A stretch of DNA of 64,000 nt from JBDRGC01 sp043818215 (lineage in GTDB: Bacteria; Chloroflexota; Anaerolineae; Anaerolineales; UBA11858), in contig JBDRGC010000127.1 in the NCBI GenBank assembly GCA_043818215.1, positions 1 through 64,000 on the forward strand. The letters are read 5' to 3'. A program made the translations under genes and the position numbers. The notes beneath the pieces are model-generated. The model saw only the letters and a program-made list of their open reading frames with translations. It did no database searches and had not been told where the DNA came from. Shown here one piece after another: positions 15,973 through 24,371 of this stretch; positions within the stretch are counted from its first letter, which is position 1, and each line of letters starts with the position of its first letter.

Positions 15973-17253
15973 ATGTCAAACCTCACCATCCGCGTAACCA
16001 ACCTCGGTAAACAATACCGCATCGGCGTAGCCCCGGAAAAATACCGCACGCTGCGTGATTCGCTCGTGGATGCGGTCACCTGGCCGGCACGCCGCCTACG
16101 CCAGAGACTGCCCGCTGGCGGTGATGGCGCCGACACGATATGGGCTTTGCGCAATATATCTTTCGAAGTCGAACATGGACAGGTGCTGGGTGTGATTGGC
16201 CGCAATGGGGCCGGGAAGAGCACCCTGCTCAAGATTCTCTCCCGGGTGACGGAACCCTCCGAGGGGGAGGTGGAAATCCGCGGGCGGGTCGGTGCCCTCC
16301 TCGAGGTGGGCACCGGATTCCATCCCGAATTGACCGGCCGCGAGAATATCTTCCTCAACGGCGCCATCCTGGGCATGAAGCGCACCGAGATCGAGCGCAA
16401 ATTCGACGAAATTGTAGATTTCTCCGGCGTGGAGAAATTCATCGACACGCCTGTCAAGCGCTATTCCAGCGGGATGTATTTGCGTCTGGCCTTCGCCGTG
16501 GCCGCCCATTTGGAGCCGGAAATTCTGGTAGTGGATGAAGTCCTGGCGGTGGGTGATGCCGAGTTCCAGCGCAAATGCCTGGGCAAGATGAGTGATGTGG
16601 CTCAAGAAGGCCGCACCGTGCTATTCGTCAGCCACAATATGTCGGCCATCCTGCGGCTCACTCAGGAATCTATTGTGTTGGACAAGGGCCAGATGGTTTA
16701 CCGTGCCCCCACGGCTGAGGCAGTGGATTACTATATGTCATCGGGCTTTTCGGAAACTGGAGAGCGCACCTGGGCCGCTGAGGAGATTCCCGCCAGCGCA
16801 GCCCCGTTCAGCCCCATAGCTTTGCGGGTTCTGGATTCCCGCGGGCAAGTCGTGGACATAGTGCGTTCAACTGAGCCGTTGTCACTGGAAGTCGAATACC
16901 AACTCGACCAGCCCATCACAGGGTTGCGCGTCGGGCTGTACCTGATAAATATGCGCGGCGAGTATGTTTTCACATCCTTCGATACCGATGAGCCAACCCA
17001 GTACGAGAGCTATGCCGTGCGCCCGGCCGGACATTACATCAGCCGTTGCAGCCTCCCCACGGACATGCTCAACGAGGGGGGCTACGTTGTGGGCCTCAAC
17101 GCCAGTTCGTACCGCGTCAAAAGCTATTTCCAGGATGAACACGCCCTGGCCTTCAACGTAGACGGCATGGGCGCGCCCGGCAAGCAGTGGGCCGAAACTC
17201 GCTTGGGCCTGGTGCGTCCGCGTTTGGATTGGGTGATTGAGAATATGAGGTAA
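15973..17253 (+). CDS. ABC polysaccharide exporter ATPase (Wzt-like) with C-terminal sugar-binding domain
   Basis: The 426-residue protein powers export with the permease at 14531. It has Walker A GRNGAGKST (76-84), the signature YSSGM (164-168), Walker B ILVVDEV (184-190) and an HNMSAI switch histidine, all of the Wzt/TagH branch. Residues about 265-426 form the extra beta-rich domain known from Wzt proteins to recognise the glycan's terminal modification. This predicts export of a finished chain with a capped non-reducing end. Confidence 0.95.
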   Translation: MSNLTIRVTNLGKQYRIGVAPEKYRTLRDSLVDAVTWPARRLRQRLPAGGDGADTIWALRNISFEVEHGQVLGVIGRNGAGKSTLLKILSRVTEPSEGEVEIRGRVGALLEVGTGFHPELTGRENIFLNGAILGMKRTEIERKFDEIVDFSGVEKFIDTPVKRYSSGMYLRLAFAVAAHLEPEILVVDEVLAVGDAEFQRKCLGKMSDVAQEGRTVLFVSHNMSAILRLTQESIVLDKGQMVYRAPTAEAVDYYMSSGFSETGERTWAAEEIPASAAPFSPIALRVLDSRGQVVDIVRSTEPLSLEVEYQLDQPITGLRVGLYLINMRGEYVFTSFDTDEPTQYESYAVRPAGHYISRCSLPTDMLNEGGYVVGLNASSYRVKSYFQDEHALAFNVDGMGAPGKQWAETRLGLVRPRLDWVIENMR

Positions 17254-17330
17254 ACCGGTATACAGAGTACACAGGGTATACAAAGTATGCAAAATATGCA
17301 AGTGGACACGCACAAATCCACTTGTATACT
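17254..17330. repeat. GTATACACAG phrase repeat
   Basis: GGTATACAGAGTACACAGGGTATACAAAG-like units, with an AGTGGA / TCCACT hairpin at 17301-17322. The same phrase precedes the gene at 22489. Confidence 0.7.
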
Positions 17331-17897
17331 TTAGACTTGTTCCAGAATAAGCGACGCAAGGAATGGTACACGGATTTCACGGATCAGACGGATTCTTTTT
17401 CTTAATTTTATGCTTATATCCGTGTACAAACAGTCAGCCGCTGTTATTGAGGAACAACTCTTTTGTTTACTTGTCCCCCCTCGTACAATTTTTAGAAACT
17501 CGTGAACCTTGACAATGGGAATCCCCCGGTACTCCCCCAGTGAAAGAAGATGTTTGTCGCCGCTGATGATGAAGGACGCTCTCGCGGAGATTGCCGCAAG
17601 TATAACGATGTCGTCATCAGGATCAGCCGGTACAAGCGTTTCTTCAGGGCTAGATACTGCAGTAAATAAAGAAGACAGTGCAGTTGCTTGACCAACCAGA
17701 TAAGATATGGATACTCCCATTTCTTTGAGACGGTGTTGGAATTTGGGATACGCAAGTACTCTGCTCAGTTCGGCCAGAATCGGTGCTGTCACACAAATTT
17801 CCACATCACCATGTTTGGTAAACTTAAGAAATTTATAAGGTAGTCCTCGCCAAAGCAAAGCGGAAACCCAGACGTTTGTATCAATTACAACCCGCAC
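17331..17897 (-). CDS. PIN-domain toxin (putative VapC-like RNase)
   Basis: This 188-residue protein carries a PIN fold for about 145 residues: Asp6 in VVIDTNVWVSALLW, Glu43, the acidic run Asp94-Asp96, and Asp114 in SGDKHLL. The start is GTG at 17897, preceded by AGGGGGAATAAATC. The last about 35 residues are encoded by an ACGGATTTCACGGATC-type repeat and are unlike the family, so the natural stop was probably lost and the frame now runs through the repeat. It pairs with the antitoxin gene 3 bp upstream. Both are on the minus strand, opposite to the surrounding locus. Confidence 0.87.
   Translation of the reverse strand: MRVVIDTNVWVSALLWRGLPYKFLKFTKHGDVEICVTAPILAELSRVLAYPKFQHRLKEMGVSISYLVGQATALSSLFTAVSSPEETLVPADPDDDIVILAAISARASFIISGDKHLLSLGEYRGIPIVKVHEFLKIVRGGTSKQKSCSSITAADCLYTDISIKLRKRIRLIREIRVPFLASLILEQV
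17340..17440. repeat. CACGGATTTCACGGATC phrase repeat overlapping the toxin 3' end
   Basis: TACACGGATTTCACGGATCAG units, then a complementary ATATCCGTGTAC end at about 17417-17427. It is read as coding sequence in the PIN gene. Confidence 0.6.
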
Positions 17898-17900
17898 GAT

Positions 17901-18146
17901 TTATTCCCCCTGACGCGTCTGGCGGCGCACTTCGTGAACGATTTCATTGATTTCTTCCATAGTCATCGGCTCACCCGGCGGCGATTTTTCAAGGACATCG
18001 AAAATCGAGACGGGTGTAATGCGTTTTAGAAGCAATGTGTCCCCCTCAAACCAGGTGTAGAACCGATCATCCGGCTGAAAACGTGTCGCGATTTCTTCGG
18101 GTAACTCTAGCGTTGTTGGTGAAGTTAGTGTCGCAAGTTCATTCAT
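17901..18146 (-). CDS. AbrB/SpoVT-like antitoxin
   Basis: The 81-residue protein begins MNELATLTSPTTLELPEEIATRF, a swapped-hairpin AbrB-type pattern, followed by a FYTWFEGDTLLLKRI strand segment and a C-terminal acidic helix (EEINEIVHEVRRQT) that would bind the PIN toxin. GGAGGTCGTTACA precedes the ATG at 18146; the longer upstream frame is not needed. Its stop is 3 bp before the GTG of the toxin gene. Confidence 0.8.
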   Translation of the reverse strand: MNELATLTSPTTLELPEEIATRFQPDDRFYTWFEGDTLLLKRITPVSIFDVLEKSPPGEPMTMEEINEIVHEVRRQTRQGE

Positions 18147-18229
18147 TGTAACGACCTCCGTCGATAAAATTTCGGATGACAACGTGATTTTTGACAAGTA
18201 TACTACGCCGTGTGTTGAAACGCACGGCT

Positions 18230-18366
18230 GATATCGGAAACCCGTTGAAAACGGATTGAGATCACCTGCCCGCAACTCGCGCCCAGCTACACTTCGGGTA
18301 TCAGCCGCTGAATTCATTCATCGGCTTGCCTCTTGCCTCTTGCCTCTTGCCCCTTGCCCCTTGCCC
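18230..18366. repeat. Hairpins and CTTGCCTCTTGCC phrase repeat (single arm)
   Basis: AACCCGTTGAAAACGGATT and GCCGCTGAATTCATTCATCGGC type hairpins are followed by seven CTTGCC units (18325-18365) that run into the next start codon. Confidence 0.65.
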
Positions 18367-18367
18367 C

Positions 18368-19963
18368 ATGGAAAACACGACACTCAAACACATCCTCGGT
18401 GACATCCCCCTCACCGCCGAACTTTACTGGCTTCTGCGGCAAACACATCTTCCCCCTGTGGGCGGCTACGATTTGAAGAGGTTGCAAAAAGCGCTCCCCG
18501 AATGGGTCGCGCAGGCTCAGGCCACAAAACGCGCTCAACCCGGCAAGCGCGTGCTGATATTCAGCATGCTGCGCTACTGGATCGAGCAAACCACAATGCT
18601 GGGTCTGGCCCTCAGCGCCCTGGGACATGACGTGACCCTGGCTTATCTGCCTCACGGTCACTGGAAAAAGCATCTCAAACGTTTTGACCTGCGCCGCCAG
18701 AATCTGTATGTGCGTGATACCCTCGAACAGGTTGAACCCCTGCTGAAGACCATCTCCGTGCTGGAAATGCCGAAAGCCAGAGCGCTCTCCGCCGAGTTAG
18801 CATCGCAAATGGATGCCGCCGCCTACCGCGACGTGCAGTACAGCCTCCTCCGCGAAGATGTCGAGCGGGATAGTGACTTGTACCGCCTGCGCACGGAGCG
18901 CAATCAGGCTCACGCCCGTTCAATGCTGGCCCGGATGCAGGAACACCGTCCCGACGTAGTCATTGTGCCCAACGGCAGCATCTTGGAATTCGGCATCACC
19001 TTCCGGGTGGCGCAATATTTGGGTATCCCCGTGATGACCTACGAATTCGGCGAGCAAAGCGAGCGGATGTGGCTGGCCCAAAACGCCGACGTGATGCAGC
19101 AGGATACCTCCGATTTGTGGACTGCCCGCGGCGAGATTCCTTTGACCGATACGGAGTGGGCGCGCGTCCGCGATTTTTTCGCCACCCGACAGGGAGGCGG
19201 CCTGTGGGAGAACTTTTCCCGCCATTGGCAGGGGACTCCCGCCCGTGGAGGCAAGCAAACCCGTGCGGAGTTGGGGCTGGATTCGCGACCTGTAGCATTA
19301 GTACCTGCCAACGTCCTCGGCGACAGCCTGACCCTGGGGCGGCATCTCTTTAGCGGGAGCATGACCGGGTGGCTGGAGCGCACCATTGATTATTTCTCCG
19401 AGCGGACTGATGCTCAACTTGTGATTCGCGTTCACCCTGGCGAGCAGATCGGTTGGGGACCTTCGGTGTACGATATCTTGCGAGAGAAATTCCCTCAACT
19501 GCCTGAGCATATCCACCTGATGCCTGCTGATGCGCAGGTCAACACCTACGATCTGGTCAACACCGCCGACTTCGGTTTGGTCTTCACCACCACCGTGGGC
19601 CTGGAAATGGCCATGAGCGGATTGCCGGTCATCGTCACGGGGCAGACTCACTATCGGGGCAAGGGATTCACCCTCGACCCTGATTCGTGGACCGCCTACT
19701 TCGCGACCCTCGACCAATTGCTGGAATCCCCCACGGATCACTGCCCTTCCCGCCGGCAGGTCGAATCTGCCTGGACCTATGCTTACCGGTTCTTCTTCGA
19801 TTATCCCCAGTCCTTCCCCTGGCATGTCCAGCACTTCTGGGAAGACGAGGCCAAATGGTCGCTGGCACGGGCCTTGTCGGATGAAGGTATGGCCTTGTTT
19901 GGTAAGACGTTCCAGTATCTGGTTGGTGAGCCGATAGACTGGGGAGCAGGAATCAGGGACTAG
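18368..19963 (+). CDS. Capsule-type glycosyltransferase-like protein (GT-B fold)
   Basis: The 531-residue cytosolic protein has two Rossmann-like halves. The N-terminal half includes RVLIFSMLRYWIEQTTMLGLALSALGHDVTLAY, and the C-terminal half includes VIRVHPGEQIGWG, then NTADFGLVFTTTVGLEMAMSGLPVIVTGQTHY, a donor-site pattern seen in Kdo-transferase/CDP-glycerol-like and capsule proteins. The exact reaction is unknown. The ATG at 18368 is inside the end of the CTTGCC repeat; the 14 upstream codons are repeat. The last residues GIRD and the stop belong to the next palindrome. Confidence 0.75.
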   Translation: MENTTLKHILGDIPLTAELYWLLRQTHLPPVGGYDLKRLQKALPEWVAQAQATKRAQPGKRVLIFSMLRYWIEQTTMLGLALSALGHDVTLAYLPHGHWKKHLKRFDLRRQNLYVRDTLEQVEPLLKTISVLEMPKARALSAELASQMDAAAYRDVQYSLLREDVERDSDLYRLRTERNQAHARSMLARMQEHRPDVVIVPNGSILEFGITFRVAQYLGIPVMTYEFGEQSERMWLAQNADVMQQDTSDLWTARGEIPLTDTEWARVRDFFATRQGGGLWENFSRHWQGTPARGGKQTRAELGLDSRPVALVPANVLGDSLTLGRHLFSGSMTGWLERTIDYFSERTDAQLVIRVHPGEQIGWGPSVYDILREKFPQLPEHIHLMPADAQVNTYDLVNTADFGLVFTTTVGLEMAMSGLPVIVTGQTHYRGKGFTLDPDSWTAYFATLDQLLESPTDHCPSRRQVESAWTYAYRFFFDYPQSFPWHVQHFWEDEAKWSLARALSDEGMALFGKTFQYLVGEPIDWGAGIRD

Positions 19964-20018
19964 GAACCAGGGACTAATCACCTAGTCCCTAGCCCCTAAT
20001 CCCTGGTCACTAGCCCCT
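19944..20018. repeat. GGGACTAGGAACCA phrase palindrome
   Basis: CAGGGACTAGGAACCAGGGAC units followed by TAGTCCCTAGCCCCTAATCCC. It encodes the last residues of the preceding gene. Confidence 0.9.
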
Positions 20019-20027
20019 ATTTTGAAA

Positions 20028-20906
20028 ATGATGACAGATGTCGAAACCAAAGGACAAGTGCGCGAATTTTATGACCGGGTCGGCTGGCAGGAGGTCGGCG
20101 AGGGTGTGTATCAGAACGCTCGTTACGAAGACCTGCGCCCGGTGTCGCGCGATTATATCCATCGCTGCCACCTGCGGGTGATGCGCCACTTGAAATCGAA
20201 TGGCCGCTACATGCTGGATGCCGGCTCCGGCCCGATCCAGTACCCTGATTATCTGGAATATTCCAAAGGGTATGACTACCGCGTTTGTGCGGATATTTCG
20301 ATCACCGCTTTGCAGGAAGCCCGTAAACGCATCGGTGAAAATGGCTTGTTTGTGGTCGCTGATATTGCAAATTTGCCGTTTGCCCCTTATGTCTTCGATG
20401 GAGTGGTATCGCTGCACACCATCCACCATTTGCCGATGGACGAACACGTGCAAGCCTACGGAGAATTGGAGCGTGTGCTGGCACCCGAGAGCACGGCTGT
20501 GGTGGTGAACGGCTGGGGCAGCCCGCCGATTGCACGCTTCCTGCTGATGCCGATGCGTTGGACCAATCGCTTGCAGGGCATTGTCCGCCGGATCATCGGG
20601 CATCCCTCGCCATCTGCAAATACAGGCCAGGCGGACGCAGCCCCAAAGAAGAAAAAGCCAAAGGGCACTTTTGTGCGCAAGAGCAACGCAGCCTGGCTCA
20701 AACAAGAAGTGGGTGCGCTGATTCCGCTCGAAATACTTGTTTGGCGCAGCGTCAGTGTGAAGCATCTGCGAACCTTCGTTCACGATGGCTGGGGCGGGCG
20801 CGGGATTCTGCGCTTGCTGTTTTGGCTGGAAGAACGTTCCCCGCATTTCTTTGGCGAGAAAGGGCAGTATCCGCTGGTGGTAATCAAGAAACTCAGGAGA
20901 GAATGA
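20028..20906 (+). CDS. SAM-dependent methyltransferase (class I)
   Basis: The 292-residue protein has the class I methyltransferase core: YMLDAGSGPIQY (motif I, about 60-71), VCADISITAL (motif II), VVADIANLPFAPYVFDGVVSLHTIHHLP (motifs III-IV) and a motif V region. After about residue 185 a Lys/Pro-rich linker (PKKKKPKGTF) leads to a C-terminal extension. It probably methylates a sugar or sugar precursor in the glycan. ATG ATG at 20028/20031 are equivalent starts; TTG at 20022 is less likely. hicB starts 2 bp after the stop. Confidence 0.85.
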   Translation: MMTDVETKGQVREFYDRVGWQEVGEGVYQNARYEDLRPVSRDYIHRCHLRVMRHLKSNGRYMLDAGSGPIQYPDYLEYSKGYDYRVCADISITALQEARKRIGENGLFVVADIANLPFAPYVFDGVVSLHTIHHLPMDEHVQAYGELERVLAPESTAVVVNGWGSPPIARFLLMPMRWTNRLQGIVRRIIGHPSPSANTGQADAAPKKKKPKGTFVRKSNAAWLKQEVGALIPLEILVWRSVSVKHLRTFVHDGWGGRGILRLLFWLEERSPHFFGEKGQYPLVVIKKLRRE

Positions 20907-20907
20907 C

Positions 20908-21117
20908 ATGTCTGTTCAAACCTTTACAGCGATTATTCATCGCGAAGATGATTTGTACGTTGTCGAATGTCCCGAAGTGGGCACTGTCAGTCAAGGCTAT
21001 TCGATTGAGGAAGCCGTGGCAAATATAAAAGAAGCCACTGAACTATACTTAGAGGAATTTCCAACTCCTGAAACTAAACGATCTCTGTTGACCACTTTCG
21101 AGGCAGCTTATGCCTAA
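20908..21117 (+). CDS. HicB-family antitoxin
   Basis: The 69-residue protein is the partial RNase-H fold of HicB: FTAIIHREDDLYVVECPEVGTVSQGYSIEEAVANIKEATELYLEEF. There is no separate DNA-binding domain. AGGAGAGAATGAC precedes the ATG. It overlaps the hicA gene by 8 nt. The order here is hicB then hicA. Confidence 0.93.
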   Translation: MSVQTFTAIIHREDDLYVVECPEVGTVSQGYSIEEAVANIKEATELYLEEFPTPETKRSLLTTFEAAYA

Positions 21118-21337
21118 GTTGCGCAGAGTTTCGGGAAGGCAAGCTATTCGCGCATTAGAACACCTGGGATTTTTTCAAGTCAGGCAGCGCGGGAGTCATG
21201 TAATCCTCAAACAAAAAACATTTGAGAGCGAGCGAGGCTGTGTTGTGCCGCTTCACCGAGAATTGGCGATTGGTACATTGCGGGGCATTCTCAAACAGGC
21301 TGGCGTGACTCCAGAAGAATTCATGGACAATCTCTAA
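21110..21337 (+). CDS. HicA-family mRNA interferase toxin
   Basis: The 75-residue protein has the dsRBD-like HicA fold with the catalytic His30 in RQRGSHVILK and the C-terminal GTLRGILKQAGVTPEEFMDNL helix. It would cleave mRNA unless bound by the upstream HicB. The pair lies between a methyltransferase gene and the 4,6-dehydratase gene. Confidence 0.94.
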   Translation: MPKLRRVSGRQAIRALEHLGFFQVRQRGSHVILKQKTFESERGCVVPLHRELAIGTLRGILKQAGVTPEEFMDNL

Positions 21338-21414
21338 AAGGGATTGCCCGAAAGAATTATCAAGCTGTGGAAGCGATTTCACTCTAAAACGAAATTAGCA
21401 GCACGGAGCAATCA

Positions 21415-22422
21415 ATGAACTGGAAAGATCAAACCATTCTCGTCACCGGCGGTACCGGCTCGTTCGGCAAGAAATTCATCCAAATCATGCTGGCAGAGTA
21501 CAATCCGGCCAAACTGATCGTCTACAGCCGCGACGAACTCAAGCAGCATGAGATGCGTGTGGCTGGATTCAATCATCCCAACCTGCGTTACTTCATCGGC
21601 GACGTGCGCGACCTGCCCCGCCTGCGGCGCGCCATGCAGGGCGTGGATATTGTGGTTCACGCCGCGGCTCTCAAGCAGGTCCCCGCCTGTGAATACAATC
21701 CAATGGAAGCTGTCAAGACCAATATTCTCGGCAGCAGCAACGTGGTGGACGCCGCCCTGGATACTGGTGTGAAGAAGGTGCTGGCCCTCAGCACGGACAA
21801 AGCCGTCAACCCGGTCAATCTCTACGGGGCCACAAAACTAGCGGCTGAAAAATTGATTGTGCAGAGCAACGCCTACGCGGGAGGGCGCGAGACCCGCCTC
21901 AGTTGTGTGCGCTATGGAAACGTGGTCGGTAGCCGTGGTTCAGTAGTACCGGTCTTCCTCCGTCAGCGTGAGAGCGGTCACCTTACCGTCACCGACGAGC
22001 GCATGACCCGCTTCTGGCTCTCGTTGGAGCAGGGTGCGCGTTTCGTTATCAAGTGCATCGAACAGATGCAAGGCGGCGAGGTCTTTGTCCCCAAGATTCC
22101 TAGCATGAAGGTGGTTGATTTGGCTCGCACCATTGCTCCTGACGCCGTAATACAATTCATCGGCATCCGCCCCGGTGAAAAGCTGCACGAGATGTTGATT
22201 TCCCGCGACGAGTCCCGTTCCACCATTGAGTTACACGATATGTTCGTTGTCCAGCCGGTGGAGGCCTTCTGGTTCGGCGGCGAGTGGCAAAAAATGGGCC
22301 AACCCGTCCCCGATGGTTTCCGTTACTCCAGCGCTGAAAATCATGAATGGCTGAATATCGACGAAATCAAAGCCATAATTGCACCTTTCGAAGAAGCGTA
22401 CGCACGAGGTAAACTGACTTAG
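21415..22422 (+). CDS. UDP-N-acetylglucosamine 4,6-dehydratase, PseB/CapE-like
   Basis: The 335-residue soluble SDR has TGGTGSFGKKFIQIML (11-26), HAAALKQVPACEYNP (82-96), the STDKAVNPVNLYGATK catalytic stretch (126-141) and RYGNVVGSRGSV. These are diagnostic of UDP-GlcNAc 4,6-dehydratases that start pseudaminic, legionaminic or related pathways. Together with the NeuB-like synthase (24727) and the cytidylyltransferases (33307, 49950), this supports nonulosonate or 6-deoxy-HexNAc synthesis. The ATG is at 21415; 77 bp separate it from hicA. Confidence 0.93.
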   Translation: MNWKDQTILVTGGTGSFGKKFIQIMLAEYNPAKLIVYSRDELKQHEMRVAGFNHPNLRYFIGDVRDLPRLRRAMQGVDIVVHAAALKQVPACEYNPMEAVKTNILGSSNVVDAALDTGVKKVLALSTDKAVNPVNLYGATKLAAEKLIVQSNAYAGGRETRLSCVRYGNVVGSRGSVVPVFLRQRESGHLTVTDERMTRFWLSLEQGARFVIKCIEQMQGGEVFVPKIPSMKVVDLARTIAPDAVIQFIGIRPGEKLHEMLISRDESRSTIELHDMFVVQPVEAFWFGGEWQKMGQPVPDGFRYSSAENHEWLNIDEIKAIIAPFEEAYARGKLT

Positions 22423-22427
22423 CCTTT

Positions 22428-22488
22428 TTTGTTTTCCCTGTATACTGTGTATGTAGACAAGGTATACACAGTAAACAAGGTACACACC
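22428..22488. repeat. GTATACACAG phrase repeat
   Basis: TGTATACTGTGTATGTAGAC and GGTATACACAGTAAACAAGG units just before the next ATG; the same phrase as 17254-17330. Confidence 0.65.
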
Positions 22489-23406
22489 ATGCGCATTCTT
22501 ATCACCGGCGCCAGCGGCCTGCTGGGTATCAATCTGGCCCTGGAAGCCGCCGGCCAGCACACCGTTTTCGGAGTGGTTAATAGCCGCGGACTGAAAACCG
22601 AGGCCTTTACCGTCCTGCAAGCGGACTTGCTGGAACCTGGCGCGGTGGAACGTGTTCTTGATGAGAGCCAGCCCGATTGGGTGATCCACTGCGCCGCCCT
22701 GGCCAACCTGGAAGCCTGCGAAAAGCATCCGGCGTTGGCCCGGGAATTGAATACCGAAGTCCCCCGAAATCTGGCAGCCCAATGTCGGAATGGCGGAGCG
22801 CGCTTGTTGCACGTCTCCACGGACGCGGTATTCGATGGTAAGCGCGGCGGCTACACAGAAGATGATTCCCCCAATCCGCTGGGCGTCTACTCCCGAACCA
22901 AACTCGAAGCTGAACACGCCGTAGCCGAGGCTTACCCCGAGGCGATCATCGCCCGCGTCAATCTCTTCGGCTGGAGTCTGACCGGTAAACGCAGTCTGGC
23001 CGAGTTTTTCTTTTACAATTTGCAAGCGGGTAAAAATTTGATGGGCTTCACCGATGTTTATTTCTCCCCCCTGTTGGTGAACGATATTGCTCACATTTTC
23101 ATCAAAATGCTGAAAAAGGGCTTAGGCGGCTTGTATCACGTTGTCAGCAGTGAGAGCTTGAGTAAATATGAATTTGGTGTCGCTATTGCCCGGAAGTTCG
23201 GACTCGATTCCGAGTTGATTGCCCCCAGGTCAGTTTCGGATGCCGGCCTCGAGGCTGTCCGCTCCCCCAACTTGACTCTCAAGGTTGATAAACTTATCCA
23301 CGCTTTGGGCGAATCTCCCCCCGGAATATCCCCAGCTTTAGAACGCTTTTACACCCTTTATCAACAGGGTTATCCACAGTTTCTTGGTAGGTTGGTAGGT
23401 TGGTAG
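22489..23406 (+). CDS. dTDP-4-dehydrorhamnose reductase (RmlD)-like sugar nucleotide reductase
   Basis: The 305-residue SDR carries GASGLLG (7-13), HCAALANLEACEKHP (67-81), STDAVFDGKRGGYTEDDSPNPLGVYSRTK with Tyr134/Lys138, and a C-terminal substrate domain. This is the RmlD/RfbD pattern. Here it follows a PseB-like dehydratase, so its substrate is likely a 4-keto-6-deoxy intermediate, and no rmlABC genes are present. The final residues GRLVGW and the stop come from the next GGTAGGTT repeat. Confidence 0.85.
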   Translation: MRILITGASGLLGINLALEAAGQHTVFGVVNSRGLKTEAFTVLQADLLEPGAVERVLDESQPDWVIHCAALANLEACEKHPALARELNTEVPRNLAAQCRNGGARLLHVSTDAVFDGKRGGYTEDDSPNPLGVYSRTKLEAEHAVAEAYPEAIIARVNLFGWSLTGKRSLAEFFFYNLQAGKNLMGFTDVYFSPLLVNDIAHIFIKMLKKGLGGLYHVVSSESLSKYEFGVAIARKFGLDSELIAPRSVSDAGLEAVRSPNLTLKVDKLIHALGESPPGISPALERFYTLYQQGYPQFLGRLVGW

Positions 23407-23503
23407 ATTGGTAGGTTGGTAGGTTGGTAGGTTGGTAAATTGGATCACCAATTTACCAATTTACCAATCTACCAATTCCCAATTTCCCAATCTACCAATG
23501 CTC
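23388..23503. repeat. GGTAGGTT phrase palindrome
   Basis: Seven or more GGTAGGTT/GGTAGATT units (23388-23432) followed by ACCAATTTACCAATC units (23450-23498). It contains the stop codon of the preceding gene. Confidence 0.92.
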
Positions 23504-23516
23504 TCGTCAGTTTTGT

Positions 23517-23807
23517 TTAGCTTTCAGCGATCTGATAAGTTGGCTTTCGCTGTAATTCCTGTAACTTCTCCTGTACCCATAGATTCAACAGGGTTTCGGC
23601 TGAAATACCCCGCTTCCTTGCTAAATCTGTGATTTTTGATGACAGGGTAGATTCCACGGCAAAGTAAGTTTTACCGGATTGAATATCGATCTCGAATTCG
23701 ACTTCGGGCATACCATCCAGGTAATCCCCCATGTCTGTCTCATCAAAAAATGCTGCCATTTCATCAAGCGATTGGAATTTTGGAAGAGTCTTCCTATTTT
23801 CTGGCAT
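23517..23807 (-). CDS. CopG/BrnA-type antitoxin, copy 1
   Basis: The 96-residue protein has an acidic N-terminal toxin-binding part (KFQSLDEMAAFFDETDMGDYLD) and a C-terminal ribbon-helix-helix-like region (DLARKRGISAETLLNLWVQEKL). It follows its toxin with a 14-nt overlap on the minus strand, the BrnT-BrnA gene order. A close paralogue is at 24081-24371, sharing the VEFEIDIQS and KTYFAV blocks and the GISAETLLNLWVQEKLQE helix. Confidence 0.85.
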   Translation of the reverse strand: MPENRKTLPKFQSLDEMAAFFDETDMGDYLDGMPEVEFEIDIQSGKTYFAVESTLSSKITDLARKRGISAETLLNLWVQEKLQELQRKPTYQIAES

Positions 23808-24078
23808 AGCTTTTTCTCTCTTTGTTCGCCATATTTCTGGCGCTCAAGATTAATGCCTGGCGGTTTATTTTATAGATGAACAAAACCGCCAGATACCTTC
23901 CTGCGTCCGTTTTCCCCAGCCCAATATATACGTCTTCACCCGGACGTTCTCCTTTTTCCATAAAGCGGATTTTTGGTCTGTTTGTGAAGATCTCTTCTAC
24001 CTCATAAATTTCAACCTGGTGCTTCACGGTCAGTTTGTTAACAACATCATGCAACCAAAAAAGCCCGGCAATCTTCAT
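23794..24078 (-). CDS. BrnT-like toxin, copy 1
   Basis: The 94-residue protein matches the BrnT pattern: WLHDVVNKLTVKHQVEIYEVEEIFTNRPKI at the N-terminus, then an IGLGKTDAGRYLAVLF strand pair and the C-terminal SARNMANKERKSYARK helix. BrnT toxins are ribonucleases of the RelE superfold. The start MKIAG at 24078 matches the copy at 24642. It appears intact, unlike that copy. Confidence 0.85.
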   Translation of the reverse strand: MKIAGLFWLHDVVNKLTVKHQVEIYEVEEIFTNRPKIRFMEKGERPGEDVYIGLGKTDAGRYLAVLFIYKINRQALILSARNMANKERKSYARK

Positions 24079-24080
24079 AT

Positions 24081-24371
24081 TTATTCTTCTGCAATCTGAT
24101 AGACGGGTTTCGGATGCGTTTCTTGCAGTTTCTCCTGCACCCATAGATTCAACAGGGTTTCGGCTGAAATACCCTGTTCTTTTGCGACCGCGCAAAGCTT
24201 TTTGTCAAGGATGGCATCCACAGCAAAGTAGGTTTTACTGGATTGAATATCGATCTCGAATTCGACAGGATGCGATTGATCCCAAAACTCACCTGCGTCG
24301 TGAGAATCCCAAAACTCGCCGATTTCTTCGTATGAACTTGCTTTCGAAATTGAACTCTTATTTTTTGCCAT
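24081..24371 (-). CDS. CopG/BrnA-type antitoxin, copy 2
   Basis: The 96-residue protein is the paralogue of the antitoxin at 23517. The N-terminal region is diverged (GEFWDSHDAGEFWD) while the C-terminal DNA-binding helix is nearly identical. Its start overlaps the 3' end of the broken toxin gene. It is intact, so an antitoxin is kept without a full-length partner. Confidence 0.84.
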   Translation of the reverse strand: MAKNKSSISKASSYEEIGEFWDSHDAGEFWDQSHPVEFEIDIQSSKTYFAVDAILDKKLCAVAKEQGISAETLLNLWVQEKLQETHPKPVYQIAEE

